Assembly: GCA_003599275.1 (NCBI GenBank)
Contig: QZJG01000017.1
Location: 1 to 47,727 of the forward strand
DNA length: 47,727 bases
Direction: 5' to 3'
From: Nitrospiraceae bacterium
GTDB taxonomy: Bacteria > Nitrospirota > Thermodesulfovibrionia > UBA6902
The first letter of the stretch is position 1. Each line of letters opens with the position of its first letter. Positions 16,874 through 25,294 of this stretch are shown one piece after another. The translations under genes and the position numbers were made by a program. Under the pieces are notes generated by a model. The model ran no database searches, was not told the DNA's origin, and was given only the letters and a program-made list of their open reading frames with translations.

Positions 16874-19716
16874 TTGATGCTCCTTTCTGAATTAACCGGG
16901 ATATTGACCATCACAGTCGTCCCGTTATTCTCTCCCCCTTTGATCTCCACCCTGCCGTCCCACGGGAGGACCCGCTCCCGCATACTGACCAGTCCGAAAG
17001 AATAAGGGCTTGAAATCTGCTCCCGTGAAATACCCTTCCCGTTGTCTGTAATCACAAGTTCTATATCGGAAAGACCAACTTTTAAATTTACCTCGATCCT
17101 CGTTGCATCCGCATGGCGGACAACATTTGTTATCGCCTCCTGGAAGATCCTGAAGATGTTTGTAGCAAGCTCTTTATCCGGAATAATATCATCGGGTACC
17201 ATATTGACTTCGCATTCAATCCCGGTCCTTTCCTGGAATTCCCTGGCCTGCCATTCAATGGCTTCTGTAAGTCCGAGGTCATCCAGCATCCTCGGTCTCA
17301 GCTCTGATGAAATCCTCTGTATCGTTTTGTTCCCCGTCTCGACGAGCTCTATCATCGATTTTATCTTTCCTGAAAATGCCTCCTGGTCTCTCTGTAAACG
17401 GCTGCGCAGCCACGTGAGATCAATCTTCAGGGCGGTCATCAACTGCCCCAGCTCATCGTGGATCTCGCGTGCGACCTTTCCCCTTTCTTCCTCCCGCACC
17501 GCCTGCAAATGCCCCGTCAGGTTGCGTAACTGCTTATACGATTCCTTCAGCATCCTTTCCGCGTTCTTGTGCGCAATAGCGCCGGCCAATGTGTCGGCTG
17601 CCGCCTGCAAAAATTCAACTTCCCACTTCTCCTGCCTGTGCATCTCCTCTAAAAAGAGCACTATTACCCCTGTCACTTTACCTTTCGACAGGAGAGGAAC
17701 ATTGTAATGTCCGTGGGGGGTCATCCCTTCATAACAACCCTCGTGCCGTTCATCAAGAGAATTTGCAAACTGTATCCTGCCGCTTGCCGCGGCCTCTCCG
17801 CAAAGGCACCTCCCGAAAGGGACCCTGAAACATTTTTCCCGTAAAGGCGCGGACAGGCCCCTGTTCGACGCAAGCGCCAATACTTCCGTCCCTTCTTCAG
17901 TGAGAAAAATACCGCCCTTTTTAGGAGTAAGAAACGGGATGGAAAGTATTATGTCGAGACCGCCGTTCAATAATTCATCAAGTGAAATGTCCTTCAGGGA
18001 CAATTGAAGAAGTGAGTTGAGGACCTTCTGCGTCAGATAGTTCCGTTTAATCCCGGCCTTTGCAATCTCCTGCTGCGTAATGTCATATATGTATATCCTT
18101 ACGGTTCTTTTATCAGGTACAAAATGGCTGTATTCACCAAACACCATGCCGCCGAATCTTACCTCATGATATGAGAATTCCTTATTACGGGTGTCCGGAC
18201 CCGATGCTGTTTCAGGTATATAAGGCGGCAGGATTTCACGTCCCCTGATGCCTAATTCATTTACAAGCTTTCGCGCAGCAGGGTTCAGATAGGTTATATT
18301 GCATTCCGTATCACATTCAATTACGGGATAAGGGCTCTTCTGAGGGAAAGAGGCGAGGTTTTCAATCTCTTTCAACATCAATATATTATTCATGGCAAGT
18401 GAAACAATGGCCCCGAAAGATGAAGCCAGCCCCTCGTCTTCTTCGGTAAATCTTCCGGCCGTCTCCCCATGCGCTTTTGAAGGACAAGAGTATTTATCCG
18501 TAAGATAGAGACTCCCGATGACCCTGCTGTGCAGAATAACAGGCGCACCGAGGAAGGTCTTCATCTGAAGATGACCTTCAGGAAAACCGGCCGAGGCAGG
18601 ATGCCTTGATACATCATCAACCCGGACTGTTTTGCTGAATTTCGCTATATGCCCCAAAAGTCCCTTCCCGGCCGGAAGACCGCATTTCTTTTTCATATCT
18701 TCAAGTTTGTCCTGCTCAATGCCGGAAGTTACAAAATATTCATATCCGCCTTCATTATTCAAAATGCCTATTGCAGAATACCTGCATCCTGTAAGCTTGC
18801 GGGCGTTATCGGCAATCTTCCCGAGGAGTCTTTTAATATCGAATTCCGTAAAAATGTCCTTTGATATCTCATGAAGGGAATCGAGGTTCCGGGCGAGTCT
18901 TATATTTTTATTTAACTGTGTTTCCAGTTGCACATGTGCATTCTCAAGCTTCTTGCCGGTCTCCCAGTTAAATATCCTGAGCATTCCGCCTACCGCCCAT
19001 GCAGCGGTCATGGCGCAAACAGCGCGAAAAACCTGAACAGGTATCTTTAATGTCGAGAGGAATGAATCCGTATTGATGTGGCTGGAAGGGAAAAAGCCCC
19101 CTTTGGGACCGATCAGACCGCCAAGTGTCCCGTAAATTAAAAAAGACACCCCGCCAAGCAGGAAAAACTTTCTCACATTTAACGGCTGCAGGGTCTCCCG
19201 CCTGCCTTTGTAATACAGGTGGAACCCGAAACCGGCAAGCACCCCGCCGGGGAAGCCGAGAAGATATCTGGTCCAGATACTGCCTTCCCTCCAGAAGTCG
19301 GCTGATGTAAGACCCAGATAAAGTATGGAGCACGTTATCAGCGGCAACAACCACCATCCGAGGACAACGGACATCTTCTTCTGCCATTGAGGGGAATCCT
19401 GTGTATGAATGTTGAAAAGCTGCCTGCCGAATTCAAACAGGAAAAGATATGATGCTGCAAGAACAAACCAGCGGACGAGATCCAGCAGAGGATGCCGCCC
19501 TCTGATTATGGCCCACATGTCTAATTCTTCATGTATTCCGTGGGTGATGCCGAACGCGGCCAAAAGCCATAAGATATCGGCAAGGGCAAATTCGCTCCCC
19601 TTTTTGGGTTGCAAAAGGATGGCAGCTCCCATCACGAGGAATGCAAACCCGTAGATAAAGAATACGATATCGAGGTTCTGCTGGAACCACTGAGAAAGCA
19701 GGTCCATTTCTTCCAA
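16870..19716 (-). CDS. Membrane sensor histidine kinase (7TM - GAF - PAS - GAF - HisKA_3 - HATPase)
   Basis: A 948-residue kinase of the NarX/DegS class. About seven or eight hydrophobic segments lie in residues 15-260 (MASE-like input). A GAF domain follows (about 285-440; TGCRYSAIGILNNEGGYEYF), a PAS-like region (about 450-560; PYPVIECDTECNITYLNPAARKL), a second GAF (about 575-715; LAGAIAHKNAERML at its end), then HisKA_3 with phospho-acceptor His753 in EEERGKVAREIHDELGQL, and HATPase_c with NIFRIFQEAITNVVRHA, ITDNGKGI and FGLVSMRERV. The start is TTG 19716 with GGAG 6 nt upstream; ATG 19707 is an alternative. It is coupled to the NarL-type regulator. The signal sensed is unknown. Confidence 0.93.
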   Translation of the reverse strand: MEEMDLLSQWFQQNLDIVFFIYGFAFLVMGAAILLQPKKGSEFALADILWLLAAFGITHGIHEELDMWAIIRGRHPLLDLVRWFVLAASYLFLFEFGRQLFNIHTQDSPQWQKKMSVVLGWWLLPLITCSILYLGLTSADFWREGSIWTRYLLGFPGGVLAGFGFHLYYKGRRETLQPLNVRKFFLLGGVSFLIYGTLGGLIGPKGGFFPSSHINTDSFLSTLKIPVQVFRAVCAMTAAWAVGGMLRIFNWETGKKLENAHVQLETQLNKNIRLARNLDSLHEISKDIFTEFDIKRLLGKIADNARKLTGCRYSAIGILNNEGGYEYFVTSGIEQDKLEDMKKKCGLPAGKGLLGHIAKFSKTVRVDDVSRHPASAGFPEGHLQMKTFLGAPVILHSRVIGSLYLTDKYSCPSKAHGETAGRFTEEDEGLASSFGAIVSLAMNNILMLKEIENLASFPQKSPYPVIECDTECNITYLNPAARKLVNELGIRGREILPPYIPETASGPDTRNKEFSYHEVRFGGMVFGEYSHFVPDKRTVRIYIYDITQQEIAKAGIKRNYLTQKVLNSLLQLSLKDISLDELLNGGLDIILSIPFLTPKKGGIFLTEEGTEVLALASNRGLSAPLREKCFRVPFGRCLCGEAAASGRIQFANSLDERHEGCYEGMTPHGHYNVPLLSKGKVTGVIVLFLEEMHRQEKWEVEFLQAAADTLAGAIAHKNAERMLKESYKQLRNLTGHLQAVREEERGKVAREIHDELGQLMTALKIDLTWLRSRLQRDQEAFSGKIKSMIELVETGNKTIQRISSELRPRMLDDLGLTEAIEWQAREFQERTGIECEVNMVPDDIIPDKELATNIFRIFQEAITNVVRHADATRIEVNLKVGLSDIELVITDNGKGISREQISSPYSFGLVSMRERVLPWDGRVEIKGGENNGTTVMVNIPVNSERSIN

Positions 19717-19902
19717 GATAAACTCCGTGATTTCTCTTTTACAACGCCCTTTAACAAGAAGACCGCTTTATTTATTCGAAGTTATGATAAATAGCTTGCC
19801 CCCGAGAATGCAAGTTGCACGGATTTTCTGCATAGATTTTTTTTTACGGAGATTGCTATACTTACGTAATTTTCAGGGTATATTAAAACGAAGGGATTCC
19901 AT

Positions 19903-22452
19903 TTGAAAGGTCTTAAAAACTTCATAGTGTTAGGGACAATAATCGGGACTGTCACGATGTTTTCGATTGTGTATCTCCTGGTGTCCTACTGGCATGAAGA
20001 CAATGTGAGGACCGAGGCCCACGACATATCAAAAAACATCGCCGATACAACATCCAATACCATATTCCATGTCATGAAAAAGGGATGGAGCAGAAACGAT
20101 GTGAAAGACGTCCTGGAAACCAACAGGGAATTGTTCAAAAAGGCGCACTATTCCGTTGAAGTATACAGGGGTGAAATAGTCGAAAAGCTTTACGGAAGGA
20201 TCAAGCAGCCCCTTATGGACAAAGAAGCGCTGGAAGTCCTCCACAGCGGCGATGAAAAGGTGCTGGAGACAAAAAACACAATCAGGTATCTCTACCCCCT
20301 GAAGGCAAAAACGGAATGTCTTGAATGCCATACAAACGCAGGCACGGCAGATGTGCTTGGAATTATAGATGTGGAAAATGATCTGGCCCCCACTATTAAT
20401 GCCGGGAAAAAGAGGGTCAGCTTGATCCTGCTTTTAATCTTCCCTGTCCCGATTTTCGGCGCATTGATAGTCTCCAGTATAGTCTCCAGAAAAATAACTG
20501 GATCGTTGAACACCCTGCAGAAAAGAGTTGAAAGCATAAACAGCGTAAAAGACCTCAAACTGCTCGCAATGAACGACATAGACCTTGCCTTCAGGGAATT
20601 CAACGCGCTCTTTGACGGGTTTAAAAATACGGTCCAGAGGTTAAGAGATGTAGCGATAGACAAAGACATCCTGGAATTCGAGATAAGACTGCTCGAGAAG
20701 TTCATAATAACCTCGGAGCTGGTCAAGGACTGGAAGGACCATATAAAACACATCCTGATCGAGATCAACAGGATAATGGAGGCGTATTGCCTTTTCTCCC
20801 TGTTTGTAATGAATGATGAAACTTATGACATCGAGATATTCTGGAGAAATACCCCGTCACTGAACACACGGGAGACCATCGAAAGAATAATCAGGCAGAA
20901 ACTCATGGCGCATCCCTATTTCAGGAATTTAAACGGATTGAATATTGTCCACAATGTCGTGCTCCCGCTTTCCAACCTCCCGGAGCTCAATGAAGACGCG
21001 CTGGAAATGCAGACAAAGACCTTGATGCTCGATTCCCCGAGGATCGGCGGGATCATCGGGATCGGGGTCAATGTGGACCTTTCCTTTGAACCCACGAGGG
21101 CGCTCGTGATAGAAGGCGTCCTTACAACACTGCTGAACGTTGTCGGCTCCGTAAAGGCAATATACAAGTACACGAAAGACCTCGAGTATTACGCAACGAG
21201 AGACCCGCTTACAAATCTTTTCAACCAGAGGGTGTTCTGGGAATTGCTGGATTACGAGACGGAGAGGGCCAGAAGGCATAATTACAAGTTCTCGGTTTTG
21301 GTGATCGATATCGACAATTTCAAGGTAATAAACGATATATACGGGCATATCTTCGGCGATAAATTTCTTCAGGGGGTCAGCGCCATAATAAGAAATATCT
21401 TCCGAAAAGAAGACATGGTCGCACGATACGGCGGCGATGAATTTGCAGGCGTGATCCTCGATTCCGATGAAGAGAATGCCTATCTTGTGGCAAAGAGGAT
21501 CAAGGAAGGGCTGAAGGAATTCTCGCTTAAAGCGCCCGACGGTGTTGCGGTAAAGGCCACGGTCTCCATCGGCATAGCCGTATTCCCAAGCCACGCAGGC
21601 TCACCGAAGGATTTATTTCTCCTCGCAGACAGCATGGTGGGCAGCGCAAAATCATCGGGGAAAGACAGGATACTTATCCCTTCCACCGAGGACATAGCAG
21701 ACGTCTTCAAACATGTGAGCGAGAAGAACATAATAATCATGAGCGCCATAGAAGAGAAAAAGATAATCCCTTACTTCCAGCCTATCATGAACGTTAAAAC
21801 GAAGCAGATCGAGGCCTACGAGACGCTCATGAGGATCGAGCTTGATGATAAAATAATGTCCGCCGCAGAGTTTGTGGAGTTGGCGACCGACATCGGCGTA
21901 ATAAACAAAATGGACACCATACTCATGGAAAAGGTATTTGAAAAGGCGTCGGAGATGAATTATACCGGCAACCTGTTCCTGAATATATCGCCGAAGGCCC
22001 TGATATTCTCCGAGTTCCTGCCGAATATCCGGAGCATGGTGAAGAATTACCGTATAAACCCCGCGAGAATAGTCTTTGAAATAACGGAAAGAGATACGGT
22101 CAGGAACCTCAGTCTCCTGGAAAAATTTGTCCTGGACCTCAAGTTCGAAGGGTTCAAGTTTGCCATAGACGACTTCGGGTCGGGCTTTTCTTCATTCCAG
22201 TATATTAAGCTCTTCCCCATTGATTTCGTAAAGGTCGAAGGAGATTTCATCAGGAGCATGATCGGAAGCGGGAATGAAGTGAATATGGCAATAGTCAACA
22301 GCATCTCGACATTTACCGCACAGGTAGGCATCAAGACCATTGCCGAGTATGTTGAAGATGAGGAAATTTTAAAGACGATCGGGCTTATGGGCATTGATTA
22401 CGCCCAGGGATATCACATAGGGAAACCCGCCCCGGAATTAAAGCATATCTGA
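19903..22452 (+). CDS. Membrane GGDEF/EAL protein with periplasmic c-heme motif
   Basis: An 849-residue c-di-GMP enzyme. TM1 is at about 8-28, then a periplasmic domain with one heme-c motif CLECH (Cys139, Cys142, His143), TM2 at about 173-195, a GAF-like linker (about 250-430), GGDEF at 510-514 (RYGGDEFAG) preceded by the RxxD inhibitory site RKED, and a C-terminal EAL domain. In EAL the first motif is ETL (Glu640), but the other catalytic residues are present: LNISPKAL, FEITE, IDDFGSG, VKVEG, IAEYVE and YAQGYHIG. Both synthase and phosphodiesterase activity look possible. The start is TTG 19903 with AAGGGA 7 nt upstream. The periplasmic part resembles DUF3365/Tll0287-like heme sensors. Redox or ligand sensing is inference. 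It ends 1 bp from the convergent gspF. Confidence 0.93.
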   Translation: MKGLKNFIVLGTIIGTVTMFSIVYLLVSYWHEDNVRTEAHDISKNIADTTSNTIFHVMKKGWSRNDVKDVLETNRELFKKAHYSVEVYRGEIVEKLYGRIKQPLMDKEALEVLHSGDEKVLETKNTIRYLYPLKAKTECLECHTNAGTADVLGIIDVENDLAPTINAGKKRVSLILLLIFPVPIFGALIVSSIVSRKITGSLNTLQKRVESINSVKDLKLLAMNDIDLAFREFNALFDGFKNTVQRLRDVAIDKDILEFEIRLLEKFIITSELVKDWKDHIKHILIEINRIMEAYCLFSLFVMNDETYDIEIFWRNTPSLNTRETIERIIRQKLMAHPYFRNLNGLNIVHNVVLPLSNLPELNEDALEMQTKTLMLDSPRIGGIIGIGVNVDLSFEPTRALVIEGVLTTLLNVVGSVKAIYKYTKDLEYYATRDPLTNLFNQRVFWELLDYETERARRHNYKFSVLVIDIDNFKVINDIYGHIFGDKFLQGVSAIIRNIFRKEDMVARYGGDEFAGVILDSDEENAYLVAKRIKEGLKEFSLKAPDGVAVKATVSIGIAVFPSHAGSPKDLFLLADSMVGSAKSSGKDRILIPSTEDIADVFKHVSEKNIIIMSAIEEKKIIPYFQPIMNVKTKQIEAYETLMRIELDDKIMSAAEFVELATDIGVINKMDTILMEKVFEKASEMNYTGNLFLNISPKALIFSEFLPNIRSMVKNYRINPARIVFEITERDTVRNLSLLEKFVLDLKFEGFKFAIDDFGSGFSSFQYIKLFPIDFVKVEGDFIRSMIGSGNEVNMAIVNSISTFTAQVGIKTIAEYVEDEEILKTIGLMGIDYAQGYHIGKPAPELKHI

Positions 22453-22453
22453 A

Positions 22454-23632
22454 TTACTTCATCACCTGGTTCAACTCGAAAATCGGCAGTAGCACTGCGG
22501 CGACGATGAAGCCGACTACCAGCCCCATTGTTAAAATAAGCACCGGTTCGAGGAGTGCGATGGCGCCCTGGAGTTTTCTTTCAAACTCAGCTTCATAAGA
22601 GTCAGCCGTTTTTTTGAGCACCTCCGCGAGTCTGCCGGTCTGTTCCCCCGTAGAGATAATTTGCAGGAGCGTGGGCGGAAAGCCTTCCAGGCCGGCCGAA
22701 AGCCGCGCGCCCTGGGAGACGTGGTTTTGGGCGGACATGATTTTATTTTCAAGAACGACATTGCCCGTTGCCTTCGCAGTCAACTGCATCGCCTTTAATA
22801 TCGGTAGACCTCCGGAAAGAAGAAAGCCCATCGTCATAGTGAAGCGCAGCATGTAAAGTCCCATAAGAATGCCAGTGGGGTCTTTGAGCAGTATGGAGTC
22901 GATCAACTCTTTTCTTGTCCTTTTTATCCTTCTGTACAGGGCGATGCAGCCCGCAACCGCTGCGAGCATCAGCCACCAGAAATTTTTAAATGCAGAGCTT
23001 GTCCATATCAGGACAACGGTAATGAAGGGGAGAGAAGCCGAGGTGTCCTCAAATATTTTGGTTATCTTCGGTATGACGAATGTGAAAAGGAACATCACGA
23101 TAAAGACACTGACGCAGGCCATGAAGACCGGATATATGAGGGCCGTACTTACTTTGCTTTTAATGTTTGCCTCGGTCTCGAGGAAATCGGCCAGCTTCAT
23201 AAGCACGTCGGTCAGCGCGCCTCCGCTCTCGCCGGCCGCTATCATGCCGGTATAAAATTCGGGGAAGACAGAAGGATGGGCCTGCATCGCGCGGGCAAGC
23301 GTGGCGCCCCCGGCGAGCCTGTCTTTAATGTCGATCATGACTCCCTTCCATATGCCTTTCTGCTCCGAGGACAGGGCGCTCATGGCTTCTATGAGGGGGA
23401 CCCCAGCGGACATTAAGGTGGAAAGCCTCCTTGTGATGCCCGCTAAAATAAAGGGGGAGAATTGATTGAACAGGCCTCTTTTTTTATATGAGGGGGCCTC
23501 TTCCGAGATTTCTTTCGGGAATACGCCTTTTGCCTTTATCTTTAAAGCGGCGTCTCTCTGACCGTCTGCCTCGATAACGCCTTCTGTTGCGGCGCCTCCG
23601 GGGTCGTATCCTTTATATTTGAAAACGGGCAT
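22454..23632 (-). CDS. gspF: T2SS inner-membrane platform protein GspF
   Basis: A 392-residue polytopic protein of the PulF/PilC family that anchors the GspE ATPase and the pseudopilus. Two tandem T2SSF domains: the first has RRLSTLMSAGVPLIEAMSAL and MIAAGESGGALTDVLMKLADFLE, and the second has FTMTMGFLLSGGLPILKAM and IISTGEQTGRLAEVLKKTADSYEAEFE. Three membrane segments lie at about 168-192, 215-230 and 363-386. It is the last gene of the gspC-D-E-F run, but the 125-bp gap to gspE is filled by a palindromic repeat and no Shine-Dalgarno is visible before ATG 23632, so translation may be weaker. Confidence 0.95.
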   Translation of the reverse strand: MPVFKYKGYDPGGAATEGVIEADGQRDAALKIKAKGVFPKEISEEAPSYKKRGLFNQFSPFILAGITRRLSTLMSAGVPLIEAMSALSSEQKGIWKGVMIDIKDRLAGGATLARAMQAHPSVFPEFYTGMIAAGESGGALTDVLMKLADFLETEANIKSKVSTALIYPVFMACVSVFIVMFLFTFVIPKITKIFEDTSASLPFITVVLIWTSSAFKNFWWLMLAAVAGCIALYRRIKRTRKELIDSILLKDPTGILMGLYMLRFTMTMGFLLSGGLPILKAMQLTAKATGNVVLENKIMSAQNHVSQGARLSAGLEGFPPTLLQIISTGEQTGRLAEVLKKTADSYEAEFERKLQGAIALLEPVLILTMGLVVGFIVAAVLLPIFELNQVMK

Positions 23633-23655
23633 ATAAAAAGTTGTTAGTTTTCATT

Positions 23656-23730
23656 TGTCATTGCGAGGTCGATACGACCGTGGCAATCTTAATGAAAAGG
23701 CGAGATTCCTCGCTGCGCTCGGAATGACAT
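23656..23730. repeat. Dispersed palindromic repeat, copy 2, between gspE and gspF
   Basis: Left arm TGTCATTGCGAGG (23656-23668) through TGGCAATCTT, and right arm GAGATTCCTCGCTGCGCTC (23702-23720) through GGAATGACA. Same family as 1532-1611: both copies carry TGTCATTGCGAG and AGATT-type ends. Inside an operon this would form a long mRNA hairpin. Confidence 0.8.
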
Positions 23731-23757
23731 TTTTTTATAGCTGGATCCAGGAACATA

Positions 23758-25275
23758 TTATGTTTCACTGTCCCTCTGCGTCACTCTCAAAACTTCCTCT
23801 ATTGTAGTAATGCCTTTTATGATCTTTTCGACTGCGTTCCTCTGCATGGTCCTGAACCCTGTTTTGATCGCCGCGGACCGTATAGTCTGTGCGTCTTTTC
23901 TTTCCGAGATCATGGTCCTTATCTCCGGGGTGATCTGAAGGAGTTCATAAATGCCTGTCCTTCCGAGATACCCCTTTCCGAGACATTTATGGCAGCCCTT
24001 TCCGCGATAGAGCTGCGCGGGCGGGGATTCGACCCCGAGATAATCGGTCTCCCGGCTTGAAGGAGCATATGGTCCCCTGCAGTGAGGGCAGATCCCCCTG
24101 ACCAGTCTCTGGGCGAGCACGCTCACGAGAGACGATGCAACGAGGAACGGCTCTATTCCCATGTCCATGAGTCTCGTCAATGCGCTCGGCGCGTCGTTTG
24201 TGTGAAGAGTGCTCAGGACGAGATGACCTGTAAGCGATGCATGCACGGCGATCTCCGCGGTTTCGAGGTCTCGTATCTCTCCCACCATCATGATGTCCGG
24301 GTCCTGTCTCAGGATGGACCTCAGTCCCGACGCGAACGTCAATCCTATCCTGGGGTTCACCTGCATCTGCCCGATGCCGCTTAGCTGATATTCGACAGGG
24401 TCTTCCACCGTGATGATATTTCTCTCTTCGGTATTGAGCCTCAGCAGCGAGGCATAAAGCGTTGTGGTCTTGCCGGAGCCTGTAGGACCCGTGACAAGTA
24501 TTATCCCGTTCGGCCTTGAAAGCGCCTCTTTAAACCCGGTCAATATGGAATCCGAAAGGCCTAACATTTCGAGACTCAGCACGCCTGCCTGCCTGTCCAG
24601 AAGCCTGAGTACGGCCCTTTCGCCGAGGGCAGTGGGAATGATCGAGACCCTGATATCGATGTTCTTTCCGCCGGCGAGGAGCTTTATCCTGCCGTCCTGG
24701 GGAAGCCTTTTCTCCGCGATATCGAGGCCTGCCATAATTTTTATCCTCGAAACAAGGGCGTCCTGAACAATCCTCGGCGGGTTCAGTACCTTATGCAGGA
24801 TGCCGTCCACCCTGAACCTTACATCGATCCCTTTTTCGTATGGTTCAATATGAATGTCGCTCGCCTTTTCCTTTACGGCCTCCATCATAAGGGCATTCAG
24901 CAGTCTTATGATCGGGGCCTCTTCCGTAAGTTCGAGCAGGTCTTTCGGCGACTCGAACTCGGTGGCGACCATGGTCAAATCTTCTCCCTGAATATCGCCC
25001 ATGACCTCATCCATGCTGCTCGTCCGGCTGTATATGCGGTTTATCGCATCGAGTATTATCGTCTCCCCGGCAAGGACGGGATGGGGTTTAAGTTCGAGGC
25101 TTCTCGCGAGGTCCCTGAGCGCAAAGACCCCCCTGTTGTCTGCAACGGCCGCCACCAGTTCGCCGTCCTGTCTGCGCAACGGCAGAAAGGCGTTGCCTTT
25201 GACATAGGCAAGAGGCAGGTCCTGCAGTAGGGAGAGTTCTACTTCATCATCTTTTATAGCAGTTATGTTCTCCAT
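23758..25275 (-). CDS. gspE: T2SS assembly ATPase GspE
   Basis: A 505-residue hexameric secretion ATPase. Walker A GPTGSGKTTTLYA starts at residue 263; an Asp box (ASDIHIEPYEKG) lies at about 138-149; Walker B IMMVGEIRD at 328-336; the His box STLHTNDAPSALTRL at about 355-369. The C-terminal zinc tetracysteine is CPHC (396-399) and CHKC (428-431), typical of GspE/PilB. The N-terminal N1E region is short. The start ATG 25275 is 19 bp past the gspD stop. It powers pseudopilus assembly with GspF and GspL. Confidence 0.96.
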   Translation of the reverse strand: MENITAIKDDEVELSLLQDLPLAYVKGNAFLPLRRQDGELVAAVADNRGVFALRDLARSLELKPHPVLAGETIILDAINRIYSRTSSMDEVMGDIQGEDLTMVATEFESPKDLLELTEEAPIIRLLNALMMEAVKEKASDIHIEPYEKGIDVRFRVDGILHKVLNPPRIVQDALVSRIKIMAGLDIAEKRLPQDGRIKLLAGGKNIDIRVSIIPTALGERAVLRLLDRQAGVLSLEMLGLSDSILTGFKEALSRPNGIILVTGPTGSGKTTTLYASLLRLNTEERNIITVEDPVEYQLSGIGQMQVNPRIGLTFASGLRSILRQDPDIMMVGEIRDLETAEIAVHASLTGHLVLSTLHTNDAPSALTRLMDMGIEPFLVASSLVSVLAQRLVRGICPHCRGPYAPSSRETDYLGVESPPAQLYRGKGCHKCLGKGYLGRTGIYELLQITPEIRTMISERKDAQTIRSAAIKTGFRTMQRNAVEKIIKGITTIEEVLRVTQRDSET

Positions 25276-25294
25276 AAAGTATCAGGACGGGAGG

